Notes under the pieces: generated by a model | Databases searched by the model: none | Told to the model about the DNA's origin: nothing | Seen by the model: only the letters and a program-made list of their open reading frames with translations | From: Gadus chalcogrammus | Lineage: Eukaryota; Chordata; Actinopteri; Gadiformes; Gadidae | Reading direction: 5' to 3' | DNA: 64,000 bases | Assembly (NCBI RefSeq): GCF_026213295.1 | Contig: NC_079431.1 | Span: forward strand, 12,769,360-12,833,359 | Shown: positions 39,601 through 56,168 of the stretch, one piece after another | Layout: the number at the start of each line of letters is the position of its first letter | Position numbering within the stretch: position 1 is the stretch's first letter | Program-made: the position numbers and the translations under genes

Positions 39601-42600
39601 TGTTCCGCATGGAATGGCAGTGAAAAGCACTGAGACAGAAGGGATGAAACAGTTTAGGAGCACGTTGGTATAAATGTGGAGGAGGACGTGGGCAATGAGG
39701 AAGAACAACAGCTGGCGGTGTGGGCGACAGATAAATAAATAAATAAATAAATAAAAGATGAACCACAGCAATTGCATATGGACATTTGTAGTTCATACCA
39801 CATAAGCGCAGCACAGTTGATGGTTCCAACCATGCTGGAAGAAGGATTTTGATGGAAGAAGGCATTCTAGCACCTTCTGCTAAAGTTAGCCGTGTATTAC
39901 GACCCTAGAAATGTACAGTCAAACTCCATCGCTTGACTGTATAGCATCGCTCTAAGCCCTTTGTGGCCAGTGACCCAGATCTATTTCAAGGTAGGTACAT
40001 TGAAGACGTGTCTCCTAACCTGGCTGGCTGACCCACTTACTTTTTGCCCTTGGAGGCTTAAGCTGATATAGGAGGAGACCCACTTCTACTTGCCGTGGAT
40101 GGAGGGGGGTGGGGTGGGGCTGGAAAGATTAGGACCTTTAGCGTGGTTGTTTGTGCGGGCCTGGAGATCTTCTACCCTCTAAACCTCACATACATGCGTC
40201 ATAGGCAAAACAAACAGGGCCTGGAACATTCCACCAACCCTGCCTGAAAGCGTACACACACCTGGACCCTCGGTGTGTATCCTTTGATTTGTATCCACTA
40301 GTAAACAGCTACGCACATTACTAAATCTACTGCATGCTGACCACTCTCAACTGTGACAACTCACCAGAATCAAAGCAGAAGTCACGCGGCTCCTGTTTGA
40401 TGGCCATGGGATGGAAGGCCGCCTGAGGCTGTCCCTGCGGGGGCCCCGGGGGGCCCATGGAGGGGACTCCTTGTTCTGCGTACCGCGCGTCCATCAGTTC
40501 TTGCTTGAAGCCCTGGGGAGGCACGGCGACCAGGGGCTCCGACATCTGGCGGTGGTAAGGGGGCCGCCCGTCGCGGGCCACTCTGTTGGTGCTGCTGCTG
40601 CTGGTGGAGGCGGTGGCGGGCTGGGGCAGGAACTGGGAGCACTGCTGGCTCTCTGACGGGGGGAACGGGAGGCATGGCTCCGACATCTGCCTCTGGAACC
40701 TGGGGCAGAGCAAGACGTAACGGAAGGTGATGAAGTTATTCGTTTTGACAGCGACCAAATAGATCATTTATATGCAAGGGGGCCACATGCATGTCTATTT
40801 CTGGCACCGGTCTTACAAATGCATTGGACGACACTGGAACCCTTACTACTTCAGTAGAGAAGTCCAACTGATCAAAAGGCATCCTACTTTCTAAAAACAA
40901 AACCAACCAACTATAACTGTATGGGATATTAAAGGCTGGTTTCAGATGTACAGTCTTGGCGCATCAATTAGGGCACATTGGTTTGCATATAGACTGACAT
41001 TTGAGTTGCTGATGAAATGTACTGCAACCCACAGCACTCAAAAGATAATGGGAGCACAGCTCGCAGAGTGAGCAGCATGAGGGCTGGGAGCTTGTGCAAG
41101 GGGAGAAGGTGTTTCGACAGAAGGAAGGCTTTCCAACAGCTCTCAGATATTCAGCGGCCATCCATATGAGGAGCTGTCACATTGCTAGCACCAACCCAAT
41201 CCATAACCCGGTCTGTTACCACCCTCTACATCCCAAACAGCCTCACCCCCAATATCAGCATTAGCGAAAGCTATTAAAGTGGTAACACAATCCCACTGAG
41301 CTTCTCCCATTAGCAATGGAAAAGTGCATTTACAGCAGTGACACACACACAGGGTTAAGAGTTAAATATATCTGCGGTCCTCTCTTCAGCCGTGCATGTT
41401 TTTTTTCAGCTATTGGCATAGCAAGGACGAAAAGCCATCCCTTCTCCCCAGCGGCTTACCTGTGCTCGGGGCTGAAGCTGTTGGCATCCTGGTTGTGGGG
41501 CGGGCAGGGCACAGCGAACGGCGGGCTTTGGCCATGGAGCTGGTGCGGCCGCTGGCTGTGAGCGCCATGGTTCGCCGCGAGGGGCTGCTGCACCTGCAGG
41601 CCGGGATGTTGCCTGGACTGAGTCTGACCCTGGGGTATCCGTGGGTGTGAGGGGGAGGCCTGCTCGCTGAGGGGGTGTGCCCCCGTGTTGCCGGCAGGGC
41701 CACAGGGAGAGACTGGCGTGGAGGGGGGAGTTAATGGCTTGAACCCCGGGGTGGGCTTCCTGTCGTAGGCACTGCAGAGGAGGGACAAGCATAAGACACT
41801 TAAAACATTGTCTGATGAGAAGGGATTGATAAGCATGCCATACAGTGGCGTTGGCTGCAAATGTCATGCGAATCGAAGCGGTACGATCAAGATCGAAACA
41901 CATACCTGTAGCTGTAAAGGCACTTCTCTCCGTAGGGCATGGGACTCCTGTCCTGGCGACAGGGAGAGAGTTCTTTGGAGGGAGTCAGCTCTCGTTTGAT
42001 CTTGGCCGGAGGCGGGCCATGAAACATCACTGAACAGGAGGAGAGAGCAGAGACAAAAACACATGAGCCTTGCTGCAGATATCCCCCACTAATCGAATCC
42101 ATAAACAGAAAGTGCAGCAGTTATCTTAACCACATTTCAAATTGGTAGATAGATAAATGGACGTATGGACAGTGTCTGCGTATTCCCAGGACTGACAGAG
42201 CCACTTAGAAGCCATTTATCACAGGCCTTAATGACGGTTGACAGAGGGATCTGAAAACCGCCATCTATCCACCATTACTGGCCAGCAAAGCGCTGTATAC
42301 ACACACATACACGCATGCACAAACAGGACTATCAATGCCCTCTTCGCTGATACCATTACTGGGAGGCCAGTCAATACCCATGAATCAGTGTGGTGTAATT
42401 CAATGATTGTGAATGATTTTCTTCCCTGGCAGTGTAACCATTAGACACTGGCTGGAGCGCAGCGCGTATCGGCTGCAGTTTCCTGGGCGCCACATAATGG
42501 CAAGGCAGAAACTTGATCCTCAGGCACAAAGGCGCAGCAGCCAAATACATCACCTTGGGTGCTGATGGACTTATGGAAAGCTAACAATGGGCACGTGAGC

Positions 42601-45487
42601 TCCCCCCGTGCACCCCACGTGGTGAGATACCGCAAAATACCGGGCCCCGTGTTTGCCTTTACAACGCTGCCCGGCCGTATTGTGTGTTCCACAGCCAGGT
42701 TTCCCTGAACATTTCTTCAGAACTTTTCCATCCTAATGAGATATGGTTAATAGTAAATATTGTGAAAGATATCTGAGCGCCAAGTTGCCTGATTCAACAC
42801 AGTGAATTAGGCCACATATGATCAGCAGTTGGAATTCAAGTTGTTTTTGTCTTTTGGTTCTGATCGCTAGCTAGAACCCAAGCTCACCGACAAACGAAGC
42901 CTTGGCCCAGCTTATAAAGAAATACAGAGGTTGCCAGACGGTTGCAAGAAATTCTTCTATTCATTCCAGGCCTAGTTAAAAGGGGCACTCAGGGGGCAGA
43001 TGGAGAAGGCTAACTAGCTGGGTACAGTGGGAGAAAGGGAATGCCCCCACCGTCATGTGACGTCCTGCTGACTGCAGGGGCAATGCAGTCAGTGCTGGGA
43101 GCCGGGACCACTGAATAGGCAGCCTGTGTGAGAGGCTGGCCCCCGGCCTGTCCATAACGGTCTCTGCCAATTGCACGTCGCACACACTCAAAGTACAAGG
43201 TCAAGGGCTATATGGCTGAGACACTTGACTGTGAACAGAGCATAGCCGGCCTTACGAAAGGGCCCCTGTCTGGGCTTGGGCTATACGGAATGTACTGTAC
43301 ATGTCAAAGCCTAAACCACAATAATATATTGCATCGCTACAGGCAAGCCAGTGGTCACTCTGACGCCCACTGTGGCTTTAAAAAAAGGCCAGGACAAAAG
43401 ACAGCCGCGGACCACGCCCTGCCTCTACCTCCCCCTCCTTCTCCTCCCAGACACAAATATAAACAAACTGGGGCAATGGAACCGGGGCAGAGCAGTGAGG
43501 GGAGGGACGCTTGAAGAGCTCCATTGAACATAATTCTAATATTTTCTGTGGCATCTCTGCCAAAACGTTAAGTGCAGAGACAAATGAAAGCTATGGCTCA
43601 GTGGTGGGGGGGACGGACGATGGGATAGCTGCACCAGAGTACTGGGTCAGGAGGTAGCTCTCATACAGCTCCTATCCTCTGTGATATGGGGGGAAGGGGA
43701 GGGGGGGGGGTGGGGTGAGTTGAGTTGAGGAACCCACCACTTCACCTCCCCACCCAGCCTGGTGGAATCCAGCCCGCACCAACGACTGGGTCTGAGTGCG
43801 GGAGAGTGTGAAATCAGATTAGTAAATGGGCTCATGTGATTCCCCGTGCCAATCGGATGATTAAACTCAAAAACGGATATGAGGACCAGGGAGAGGGAGA
43901 TAGATTTTGTGTGCAAAATAAATATGTATTTGGAGGCACCCAAAGACTTCCTGGAGGCCAGCCAAACAAGGCCTCAAAAGTAGCCGAGAATCTGCCAAGG
44001 AAAGCTGTGTTAAAGGAACAGTCCAACGCACCAGAAACTATATCCACACCGGTGTTCGCGATTGTAGGGGAAGACTCTAAAAGGGTGGTCGCGTGCCGCA
44101 CGCACATGCACACGCACGCTCCTGCACATGCACACACAGCGTGAATAATAGAGGTCTGATACTCACAGTTATCTGACTGGAAATCTGGGACAAACTGTTC
44201 GTCATCAGGCACATGTGCTGTGGAGATATGGGAAAATGTCAAACATACTATGAGCAGAAAAACAGATCGAGCTTCCCTGCTGGGTCCCTGGAGCGGTCAA
44301 TCTTCCACTGACATTTTTATGTGTCAAGAAAATAAAAGATGAGGGGATACACAAAGGGCCTGTGTTAAATTTAAATAATTCACTTTTTCCATACTAGAAA
44401 ATGCCTCAGTGTTTTGGTTGCAATCGGTAAAAGTAATAACAGTCGGACATAGCTATAAATCACTATAAAAAAAATCTAATATTAGAGAAAACTGAACCTA
44501 GGATCGACCACGGGGTAGAAAGCCTGCAGGAGTTCTTGGTCAGCAAGTTCCTATTTACAGAACTTTGTTCAACTTGCGCCAGTTACTAAGAAATATTTAC
44601 CATTCTGCCCTCAAGTTAATCTTTAGCCACTCATGTTTCCAAATGTCACCCCAATTGCCATTATACATGGTATGAAAAAAAACATTACCCCCTTGGCTGA
44701 AATTGTAGTCAACAAGGGATAAAATAGCTTATTCGAGAGAAATACAGTAATTCACCAAGCAGGCTGACCCATTCTCTACTGAACCACAAACAATACACAC
44801 AACGCACCTTCCGCAATCCAGATCTCTTGCAACTGACAGAGGTCTTGGAAGAGTTCTAGGGGGGAATATCAAAAGAGAACAAAACGTGAATTACAGTTTA
44901 TGTACTAGTACTTGCGTGCACAAAACTCAACCATGTTGACCACTGGAAACCCCCCTATTTAGCGTGAAGTCTTATTACAAGTTGCTGCAAGATAATTACA
45001 AATCAAGCCCACATCGGATGCTTTCCAAAATGTTGAAATCAACACCATGGCAACGCTGAACTGCCCTTAAAAATATGCCTTTATATGGGGGTGGGGTTTG
45101 GATACAACCAATTACCTTCTGTGTCCAGGGCGAGTTCACTGTCAACAAACTTCCTCTTTCTGTCATTGAAGGGTCTGGCGTAAGACGGTTCCTCAGAGTG
45201 AGACTTGTGCTGTGGCGAGGGAGAGGGCGACATGTTTTCCAAACAGAACGATTCAAGGGAGATCATCCCAAATCAACCCATGCGTGACAGGACTAGGCTA
45301 ATCATCAGACATTCAGCGGACAAGAATATGCTCTTGAAGAGGGCTTGTTGCTGGACCAGCATGGCCATGATGCAGTCCGTCTATTTACATCTACATTGTG
45401 TTAGAGTGTAGTGGGTGGGGCTGCCTTGGGTCCACTTACGTTGGGTGGGACCATTAATGGTACTTGCTGATCATAGAATCCGTCCAT
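36635..45487 (-). CDS. etv5: ETS variant transcription factor 5, complete (12 coding exons, 547 aa)
   Basis: PEA3-group ETS activator; in vertebrates it responds to FGF/ERK signalling and acts in the nucleus at GGAA sites. Coding exons: 45487-45440, 45209-45116, 44855-44808, 44217-44167, 42029-41906, 41771-41460, 40699-40365, 38660-38601, 38173-38105, 37759-37590, 37448-37347, 36865-36635 (1644 bp, all phases consistent). Seen: N-terminus [15 protein letters not shown], as in ETV5; acidic activation domain around [13 protein letters not shown] and [13 protein letters not shown] (residues about 48-85); psi-K-x-E sumoylation-type motifs IKRE, IKQE and VKQE; Pro/Ser/Thr-rich centre; ETS domain at about 400-480; C-terminus LPFPDSYGY. 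Human ETV5 is 510 aa; extra length is mainly in the exon at 40365-40699. DRKRKF and EVPNCQSS favour ETV5 over ETV1 or ETV4. Whether it is the a or b teleost duplicate was not decided. Confidence 0.95.
37347..37759 (-). CDS. etv5: etv5 ETS-domain exons 10 and 11
   Basis: Exon 37759-37590 encodes the first part of the winged helix-turn-helix ([16 protein letters not shown] and [15 protein letters not shown]). Exon 37448-37347 encodes the recognition helix region ([20 protein letters not shown]), including the two arginines of RSLR that contact GGA. The domain finishes in the last exon with [12 protein letters not shown]. All DNA-contact residues expected for the family are present. Confidence 0.97.
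38661..40364 (-). other. etv5 intron 7 (1.7 kb)
   Basis: Non-coding. A (TAAA)n run of about six units lies at 39730-39753. No other element was recognised. Confidence 0.6.
42030..44166 (-). other. etv5 intron 4 (2.1 kb)
   Basis: Non-coding, between the activation-domain exon at 44167-44217 and the exon at 41906-42029. G-rich runs occur near 43603-43611 and 43686-43715, and a CA-rich patch near 44100-44140. No exon or transposon was recognised. Confidence 0.6.
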
Positions 45488-46990
45488 GTTATCTGGGTCT
45501 AAAGGGGTTCCCAGTTCCAGGGGGGCTGGGGGAGGGGGGGGTTTTCGCTTTAAAGCGACAGCACCTGGCTCACCTCTCCTCGATCCGTTTAACTTTGGAC
45601 AAAAGATAGGGGGAGAAAAACAAGTGTAAGAAACGGAATTGAATCATCAATTTTTTTTATTAAATTACGAGACGGAATATATAAAGATTATGTTTTTTGA
45701 GGATCATGGTCATAGAAAAGAGAAGGCATTTTAAAACTTGATTTAAAAAGAGAAAGATTAAACTTTTTCTTTAACTTTAATAAATTAAAAAGTTTTATGG
45801 CGGTTAACATCCTTGTAAATACACTTTGTCGTTGTGTGACGAATTCTATGGCTTATAATCAATCCCAGCCATCTGTGAACCGCGATTATATAGGTTTAAA
45901 CTTAATCAGCTTAATAAACTTAAAAGGAAGAGTATCGTTATTACGAGACGGCTTGAGTTGTCTTGCGTCCTGTGCAACACAGAAAAAAATAGGCCTATAC
46001 TATTAAGCAAACAGTAGGCCTAAATAGGCGACTGTTATCCAGCAACTTTGCCCTCCCCAATAGAGATGTAAATTATTGTTTTACAGCATGAATTATGTTA
46101 GATTTAAAACAAATTCATATTGATATTTAAATGAATAAAATACAATTTAACATTCACATCTACACCAGTGCCTTGCATTCAAACTCCATCGCTCGACAGA
46201 TGCGAATCCCTCCCTTCACTTATCTATTTTAATGGATGACGAATAAAAAGGTTGTTTCTAGACAATCATTAAAGGTGTCAGGCAGACCCATTTTTGCAAC
46301 GACCAGGGAAATAAGTTGTCTTCCTGGTGATGTTTCAAAAGCATTCGTGCGTGATTTTCCTGGGTAAGGCTAATAACGAATATAAGACTCGGCGTGTTAT
46401 TATTAAACTTGTTGAATGGGCCGCCTTATTTAGAGCAATGTCTTTGAAACTTACGGCTTTCCACTGAGAGGCCCAAGTAGACTACATTTAAAATGACTAC
46501 TTGACGTAGGCCTCAATTAAAAAAGTTTTCTTTCCTTGAGAAGAAGGGGCCGAGGCTGGGGGATGAACCCCCCCCCCACCCCCCTCCTGATATCCTCCAC
46601 CCCTCCCCCCCGTTTCCCCTCCCAGCGCGGCCCCTTGTTTTTCTCAATGAAGTGAAACTTGATCCGTGTGGAACACAGGAGGGAAAAAAACTGACCCTCC
46701 ATTCATAAAAATCACAGTCGCCGGACCGCGGCGATCACCAAAACGCTAACATCAAAACACATAAACAGAGACGTGGGCTACCGAATACGGTTTGATTACT
46801 TTAAAAGTATTACGCACAACGTTTACTGAGCAAGATGTTAACATGCAAATAATATCCCATATGTAAATAGCGCAGGCTATTTGGCGTCACACGCAATTTC
46901 TTCCAAAACAGATCTGCGTCTGCAACTGCTGGTTTTCGGAAATTTAGAAGCAGATAACTGCAAACGCTAGCGCTAGCATAAACTCGGCCG
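45488..46990 (-). other. etv5 5' UTR region and first intron
   Basis: Upstream of the start codon on the minus strand a pyrimidine-rich CCCCCCCTCCCCCAG at about 45527-45541 could be the acceptor of the start-codon exon. The rest (to the donor at 46995) is an AT-rich intron with a C-rich tract at 46567-46620. No coding sequence was seen. Confidence 0.5.
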
Positions 46991-46995
46991 CTTAC

Positions 46996-47225
46996 CTTAG
47001 ATGTAAGTGTTTATCCAAAATTGAACGTATGCCGTTTAAATATCCACAATTTAACCGAGAACTGTATGCGCGCAAACTGATGTATTCCCTCCGACTCACA
47101 GAACTTGACTGAGCTTTTGGGTAATGGCAGGGTTGATTTTCCCTTGGGCTCAAGCGTTGCGCACATACATGCGCTCATTGGTGGAACAACAGTGCCTTTC
47201 AATGAGACAGCCAATCGCATCCCTT
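46996..47225 (-). promoter_or_regulatory. etv5: Probable etv5 non-coding exon 1 and promoter
   Basis: On the minus strand a strong splice donor TCTAAG|GTAAGCGG ends a putative non-coding exon at 46996. Upstream of it there is a TATA-like GATATTTAAACG (about 47045-47034). Two CCAAT-type motifs follow at 47181-47177 (CCAAT) and 47215-47211 (ATTGG, inverted). Position and motif order fit a promoter with a start site near 47.1 kb. The assignment to etv5 is inferred from direction and proximity. Confidence 0.5.
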
Positions 47226-47661
47226 CTTAATGAATTATGCATCGCCTTCCTCTAAACCTATCACAGGGCAGCAACAGTTTTTTTTTTATGAATGGCTTGA
47301 TTTCATTCACATTTTTCTATCGTCACAGCCGACATAATTTAAAGGGCACGCGACAAAAACGCAAAGTGCCACAGAAATTAAGACGGATCTGAAATCTCTT
47401 GTGGAATCACATTGTAAACTCGAAAGAAATTATTTTAAGAAAATGAAAACTTAGGAACGGTAGTTAAATAAACACCAGCAATAATAAAATGTACATAGAA
47501 TGTGTAATAAAATATTTTATTTCATAACGTTGCCTATACATAACAAAAATAAAAATAATGAAAACTGTAAAAACCTGTAGCTGCCTTCTTTCTTCAACAA
47601 ACAAAATGAAACATAGGCTATTCGATGATCTTAGACAAACAATGATAAGGTTTTATAGCTA

Positions 47662-49260
<1,599 letters not shown>

Positions 49261-50811
49261 CCTCTCTCCACAGTTTGGAATAATTGTAGTCCATATAATG
49301 TAATTGTAATGAAAATAATGAAACAACAAGAACAATTATAACCGATCACAATCTGTCCTCCAGTCCTCCTTGAAGAGTAACCATAGAGATAAAGAACACT
49401 TTGGCGCTGTGTCCAGGCCTGCCAATATGTGGCAATTTTCTGAAAAATAAAAAAAGGCTTCAATGGGAAAGTGGAGCCTGGGGCCAGAGGATGCTCTTGC
49501 AGAGAGGGGACGAGATGTGACTTGCTCGCTATTAATAGCAAATTGGGAGATAATTCCTGCCTTGTTATCTTAGCAGCTGCATTGAAGACGCCTAGCCACA
49601 GGCTGACTTCTAAGTGAGGGGCTGTTGTATAACCGACCCGCTCCTCTATTCTCTCTCTCTGTCTCTCGCCCTTGGCTTTGCTTTACCTCTTTGCGGTTTT
49701 CTTCGCGACTGCCATTGGTTTTGATTGTATCGTCCTTCTTCTTCTCCTTCTCCTCCACCAGTCCTATGTGTCTCTGTCTCCTTGCTTTCAGGAACACGGG
49801 AGTAGTCTGTAGAGGCCGAGGCAGAGGGCATAGCCTAGCCCGTGTCCCACTTTTCCCCACAATCTCATATAACATATATATCAGCAAACAACCCTCCCCT
49901 TGTCGTCGTCCCCCCCGCTCACATACATAATTTAGCTGAAAGGAATAATAAACAAAGTACAATTATGCTGCAGAGAGAGTTTCATTTGGAAATAGGCCTA
50001 CTGTAGATGGAAACCACAATGCTTCCGTCAACAAATAGAGCACCAACTTTATTCAATACTATAGTGTTGTTATCATCGTACTTAAATGTACATACTTGTT
50101 GAAGGAACAACCATTCATTCATAATATCGATGTGAATGTACATAAATAGACTCATGCTGGCGGCCTTGTGCTCTGATTAGGCCAAAAAATGATTGTCACT
50201 CACTCTATTGGACGATACTTGGCATTCAGGGCAGGCTTAATCTTAGACCTATAGGAAAGGCCGGGGAACGTCTTATTTTGGTACAGTAGGTCACAGGGAC
50301 AACTAATGTCCCAAGGCTTTCTACTTCTTTCTATCACCCTTTCTAAAAGGGTGGTCTATGCCATTGGTGTTCTTTTGTGTAGCTAACACATGGCCTCACT
50401 GCAGTCTGAATTTAAATCTATAACACCATCAGTGGGAACATGTTGGTGTATGTCCAATCAATTCTGCAGAGATAAAGAGAGGGCTGGTAAAGACCTAATC
50501 AGACTCTGATTGACATGGTGGTCACTGTTGGAGGTCACTGTGAACAAAATCTGGTCATGCTGGCATTTGGAGAATTCTCTGCCATTATCATTATCCAGTG
50601 TCATTATCATAAAAACGATTTGATCTAATATAAATCCAATCATTTTAAGGTAAAACCCCAAATGTGCCAGCACCATTTATGTCTCTGGGATTTAGCTGAT
50701 GTGTGTGTAGAAGAGGGGACAGAATGCAATTCTATGTGTTTATTTTGATAAATCTTTATTACATTAAAATGCAGACAGCAAACTAACAATGAGGGTGACG
50801 TACGGGCAGGC

Positions 50812-52406
<1,595 letters not shown>

Positions 52407-53157
52407 GGGGGAATGGGTCAGACGGACTCTGTGAGTCCCGCTCTGCAGTCAGATGCCCTGTATTCTATCAGAAAATCGGTTTAATGAGGGCGCACACTTT
52501 TTCTGTGGATTTTAAATTTCTTTTTACATAGCATGACAGTTCCTTCTCTGTCATGATACCTCTATCCTTGCACAGCACCCATTAACATGCTGCTACAAAA
52601 AAAAAATGCACAACTAATAAATATATCAGATACATGATTTTTTTTAACATAGGAGTAGGAATAGGAGTGTATAATCTGTTCCACAAGGGAGAAACGGCAG
52701 GGGGAATGAGCTTTGAAATAAGAGCGTGGCCTCTCCTCAGTCACATATGCTTTGCATACGTCTCCTTTTGTTTTGGCAGGCATGCGGTGGTGTAAGCTAA
52801 CTTTAGATAAAGAATTATAAACAACTTTGTACACTGTAATTGTATAACTGTCTAAAATCATCCTTTCGATAAAGGTAAAAGAACTGTAAACATGCACTCT
52901 TTTCCACTGAAGTGTCATGCCACCCAGGCTCCAAAATGGTTCACTAGTTATCTGTGGCATTATGGGATGTTGTTTGGCTTGTAACATTCATTAGCGTAGG
53001 AATGTATTGGAAATATGACAATAGGAATAGGGGTCATTTGAGATTCCAATCAACATATCTTCAAATGTAGACCGCTTAAGTGGATGGTATAATAAAATTC
53101 CGCCCAATACCACTTAATGAATACTGAATGCCATTCAATGGAATGGAATGTCTAATG

Positions 53158-53322
53158 GTTGGGTGTGGGGCGTGGTTATCTCAGAACAAAGCATCGGCAC
53201 CAGAACAGCATTGACCACTTGCCCAGACTCCTGTGTAGTAGGTGATGGTAATGCACCTGGCCCAGGTACCTCACCAGGTGTGATTCCTTTGGTCTGAATC
53301 TGCTAGATAACCACGCCCAACT
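53158..53322. mobile_element. Short MITE-like element with inverted termini (165 bp)
   Basis: The left end reads GTTGGGTGTGGGGCGTGGTTATCT. The right end, in reverse complement, reads GTTGGGCGTGGTTATCT and continues with similar CAGA..CAAAG. The interior has no coding capacity. Exact ends and target-site duplication could not be fixed. Confidence 0.55.
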
Positions 53323-54991
53323 CATTTGAATATAACAGATGAAAGCAAAAAGAGCAAAAATATTAAACTAATAATACAATTTATGTGAAATTATGAAATA
53401 CCTAGTTAGTAGTAAAAACAGATTTTTTAATAAAAACCTATTTATCAATCTATTGAACTAAATTGTCTCATTCATATATTTATAATGACGTTTATTTATT
53501 TATTTCATAGCCATATTTATTTGGAGTCTATAACCATTTGTGGTGACCGTGCAGCACAGGATGTGCTCTAGAGATACTCAGCAGCATATCCTGTTTGTGT
53601 TTATGTTAGGGCCTGGGTGGCTGAATAGTGACTCTGTGTTTTAAAGGGAACAAGGGAACAAGGCGTCAGTGCCTCAATCTAAGACAGAATTCAGACAGAA
53701 TTCTTTATTTTTTTCGTTGACCACCCAAACGGGTGTTGGGGCGTCTCCCCTGCCACGTGCTTTGCAGAGGTCCATCTAAGCAGGGGCTACAAGGCAGCTT
53801 TACCACATAGTATGCCTTTCACAACAGATCCATCTCAGTGTACTTCTAACCCCCTACCCTCCAACCCCCCCCCCCACCCACTTTTACATTCCTCTTAACA
53901 TTAAAGTAGATGATGAATTGCATCTCAATTGTACCATCCCCCCACCCTGTCCCCCTCCCCCCCCCCGAGAGAAACCCACCTGAAGATATACTGAGAGGTA
54001 GAGAGCGAGCACCACATGCTTTCAGATGGGATCTCGTTTGAATCAGACCACTGGTACTAAAACTGCCCCCAGAGAGAGTTGCCACAAGTCCACCAGTTTA
54101 CCGCGGAGAACACTGATCCGTACTGCTATAAAATCGAAAGGACCTCACGCAAATATCATCTACCATATGCTGTTAAAAACACAATCACGTGTATATGTGC
54201 ACTACACCTACTTTCCATGAATATACAAATATTGTGTCTGCGCACATGGATTTATCTTGCCATGATACTATGTTCATGTCTAGTACATTCTGGATATATT
54301 TGGATCACACTACAGTCTCTGCCACAGCGTCTCCCCCCCCCCCCCCCGAGATGAACCGCCAACGGTTAATTTCTATCTCGACTCTAATCGATGTCTAGTA
54401 CTTGTGAAGGTATAGCTTAATTTTTTTCAATACATAAGGTAAGGAATTTCGAGCTTTGGGGAAGAGAAGCAGAAATATGTATAAAATGAAGACCTCCTTC
54501 CCATCCGACCGGCCTGTTGAAGGACGACCGTCTTGCCATCACCAGTCCGCTGAGAACCCCCCTTTGACATTGTGAGTTTGATATTTTGACACTATATTTA
54601 GGCATAGGGTTTCAGGGAGGGACTGATGGGCCGACCCTGAAATAGAGGGATAACTTTAGTTCCCCTGGCGCAGCTCGTGGGTAAATAAAACCCAAAGGGG
54701 GCGGTGGCGTTGCAGCTGGTACACCCAGGAGGGCATTTATTTCCGTTGCTTGCCACGCTTAAAGTGTCGTTTATCGCTGTGGCGGTGGAAGGGTCGGTGG
54801 CAGGAGGTGGGCGGGTGATGGACATCGGACGGCTTCCTCTGGACGGTGACCTCTGATTCGAACGGTCAGGTGTGTATCTTGATACGTATCGCGAGGAACA
54901 ACGTCACAATCCCGTAGGGCTACGATCCCGCCTAGTGAAAGCCTGCCTCCAATCGGATTAGGGCTGATCTAGGATAACCTGTCGAGCAGCT

Positions 54992-55023
<32 letters not shown>

Positions 55024-55409
55024 TGCGAGACAGGTTTGTGTTGCCTCGGGTCACACACCAGATCTTCTCCTGAGTGTGTAAACACAGCAGAGGAGATCCG
55101 TGTTTGTGTGCCAATGATGCAAGAACCCTTAAAACCCTGGCGTGGTTTTCGTCCTCACAGGCCGCCGTTATGCTCTATCGCCATCTGCCCATGAACGCGT
55201 TTCAGCGGTCAATAATGGATGAGGCTTTTCTGCTCTCTTTCCTCGGCGCGTAGTGCACCGCTGGTCCCGCCGAGCGCTGGGGTGAGCGCTCTTACAAGCA
55301 CTAAGCGCTCCATTATTCATCAAGGTGCTGTGCGAAAAAGAGTGGATCTTACTCTACTTTCACGCCGGCCTCTTAAAGAAGGCCAAGTTTGCCAACCCTA
55401 ACCCTTTAA

Positions 55410-55488
<79 letters not shown>

Positions 55489-56168
55489 TCTCTGTCCTTC
55501 TCCCACCATTGCCCCCCACCACCACCACCACCACCAAAGCACCATCACCACCATTCTCAGGGCTCCGTCTCTCCTTTTCCTTTTCGTTGCAAGTGTCGCT
55601 CTCCTCCACCTGGTATGTTCTCCATCTTGAAACCATTCGACATACACCCCTGTCCCAATGTCTCTCTCGCTAGCCGTCCGTTTTCTGGTGCTCATCCTGG
55701 TTCAGTCGGAGGTGCAATGATGGAAGGAGGCTGGTGTTAGTACTTGCCCATGGCTGAATGCTGTGGCCTTCCACTCCGAGGGGTGGAGCTTGTAGCCAAA
55801 TGTTGGCCTTGTTGCTAGGGGGGACGGAGCGTTTGGACTTGGTCCCTGGTAGGGTCATCGCCTCCGGAGAGGGAGGACTAGAAAACGACTGTTACATAGT
55901 AGGCTAATAAGTCAGTATACCTGCGTGAGCGCTTTCATTTTCTTTTCTTTTGGGAATGAAATGTACGCCGGGGACATAGACACTGGGAAACCTTTCCAGT
56001 CGGAATGGAATCCGTTTGACAAAACTGGCGACCCAGTTCGGTATTCCAATCCGAGAACAGTATAACCGTCGTCTGTCAGAGCTGCGGGGGGGGGAGCTTT
56101 GTGTGTGTGTGTGTGTGTGTGTATTGGTGTATGTTTGTATGTGTGTGTGTGTGGAGAGTGTTTGGCTC
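53323..56168 (-). other. Intergenic/3' flank of dgkg
   Basis: Possibly includes the dgkg 3' UTR, whose end was not determined (one minus-strand AATAAA lies near 53708-53703). Repeats seen: C-rich tracts at 53864-53876 and 54330-54347, GA at about 54994-55024, (CT)n at 55411-55493, CAC repeats at 55515-55537 and (GT)11 at 56101-56122. No additional exon was recognised. Confidence 0.5.

Noticed and set aside
36635..45487. Assignment to etv1 or etv4
   Set aside because: The N-terminus [21 protein letters not shown] segment and EVPNCQSS fit ETV5 best; ETV4 lacks the MDGFYDQQ start and ETV1 differs in the central region.
54598..54825. 75-codon minus-strand frame with several cysteines
   Set aside because: No family match, no convincing splice sites and no neighbouring exon in phase; probably chance.
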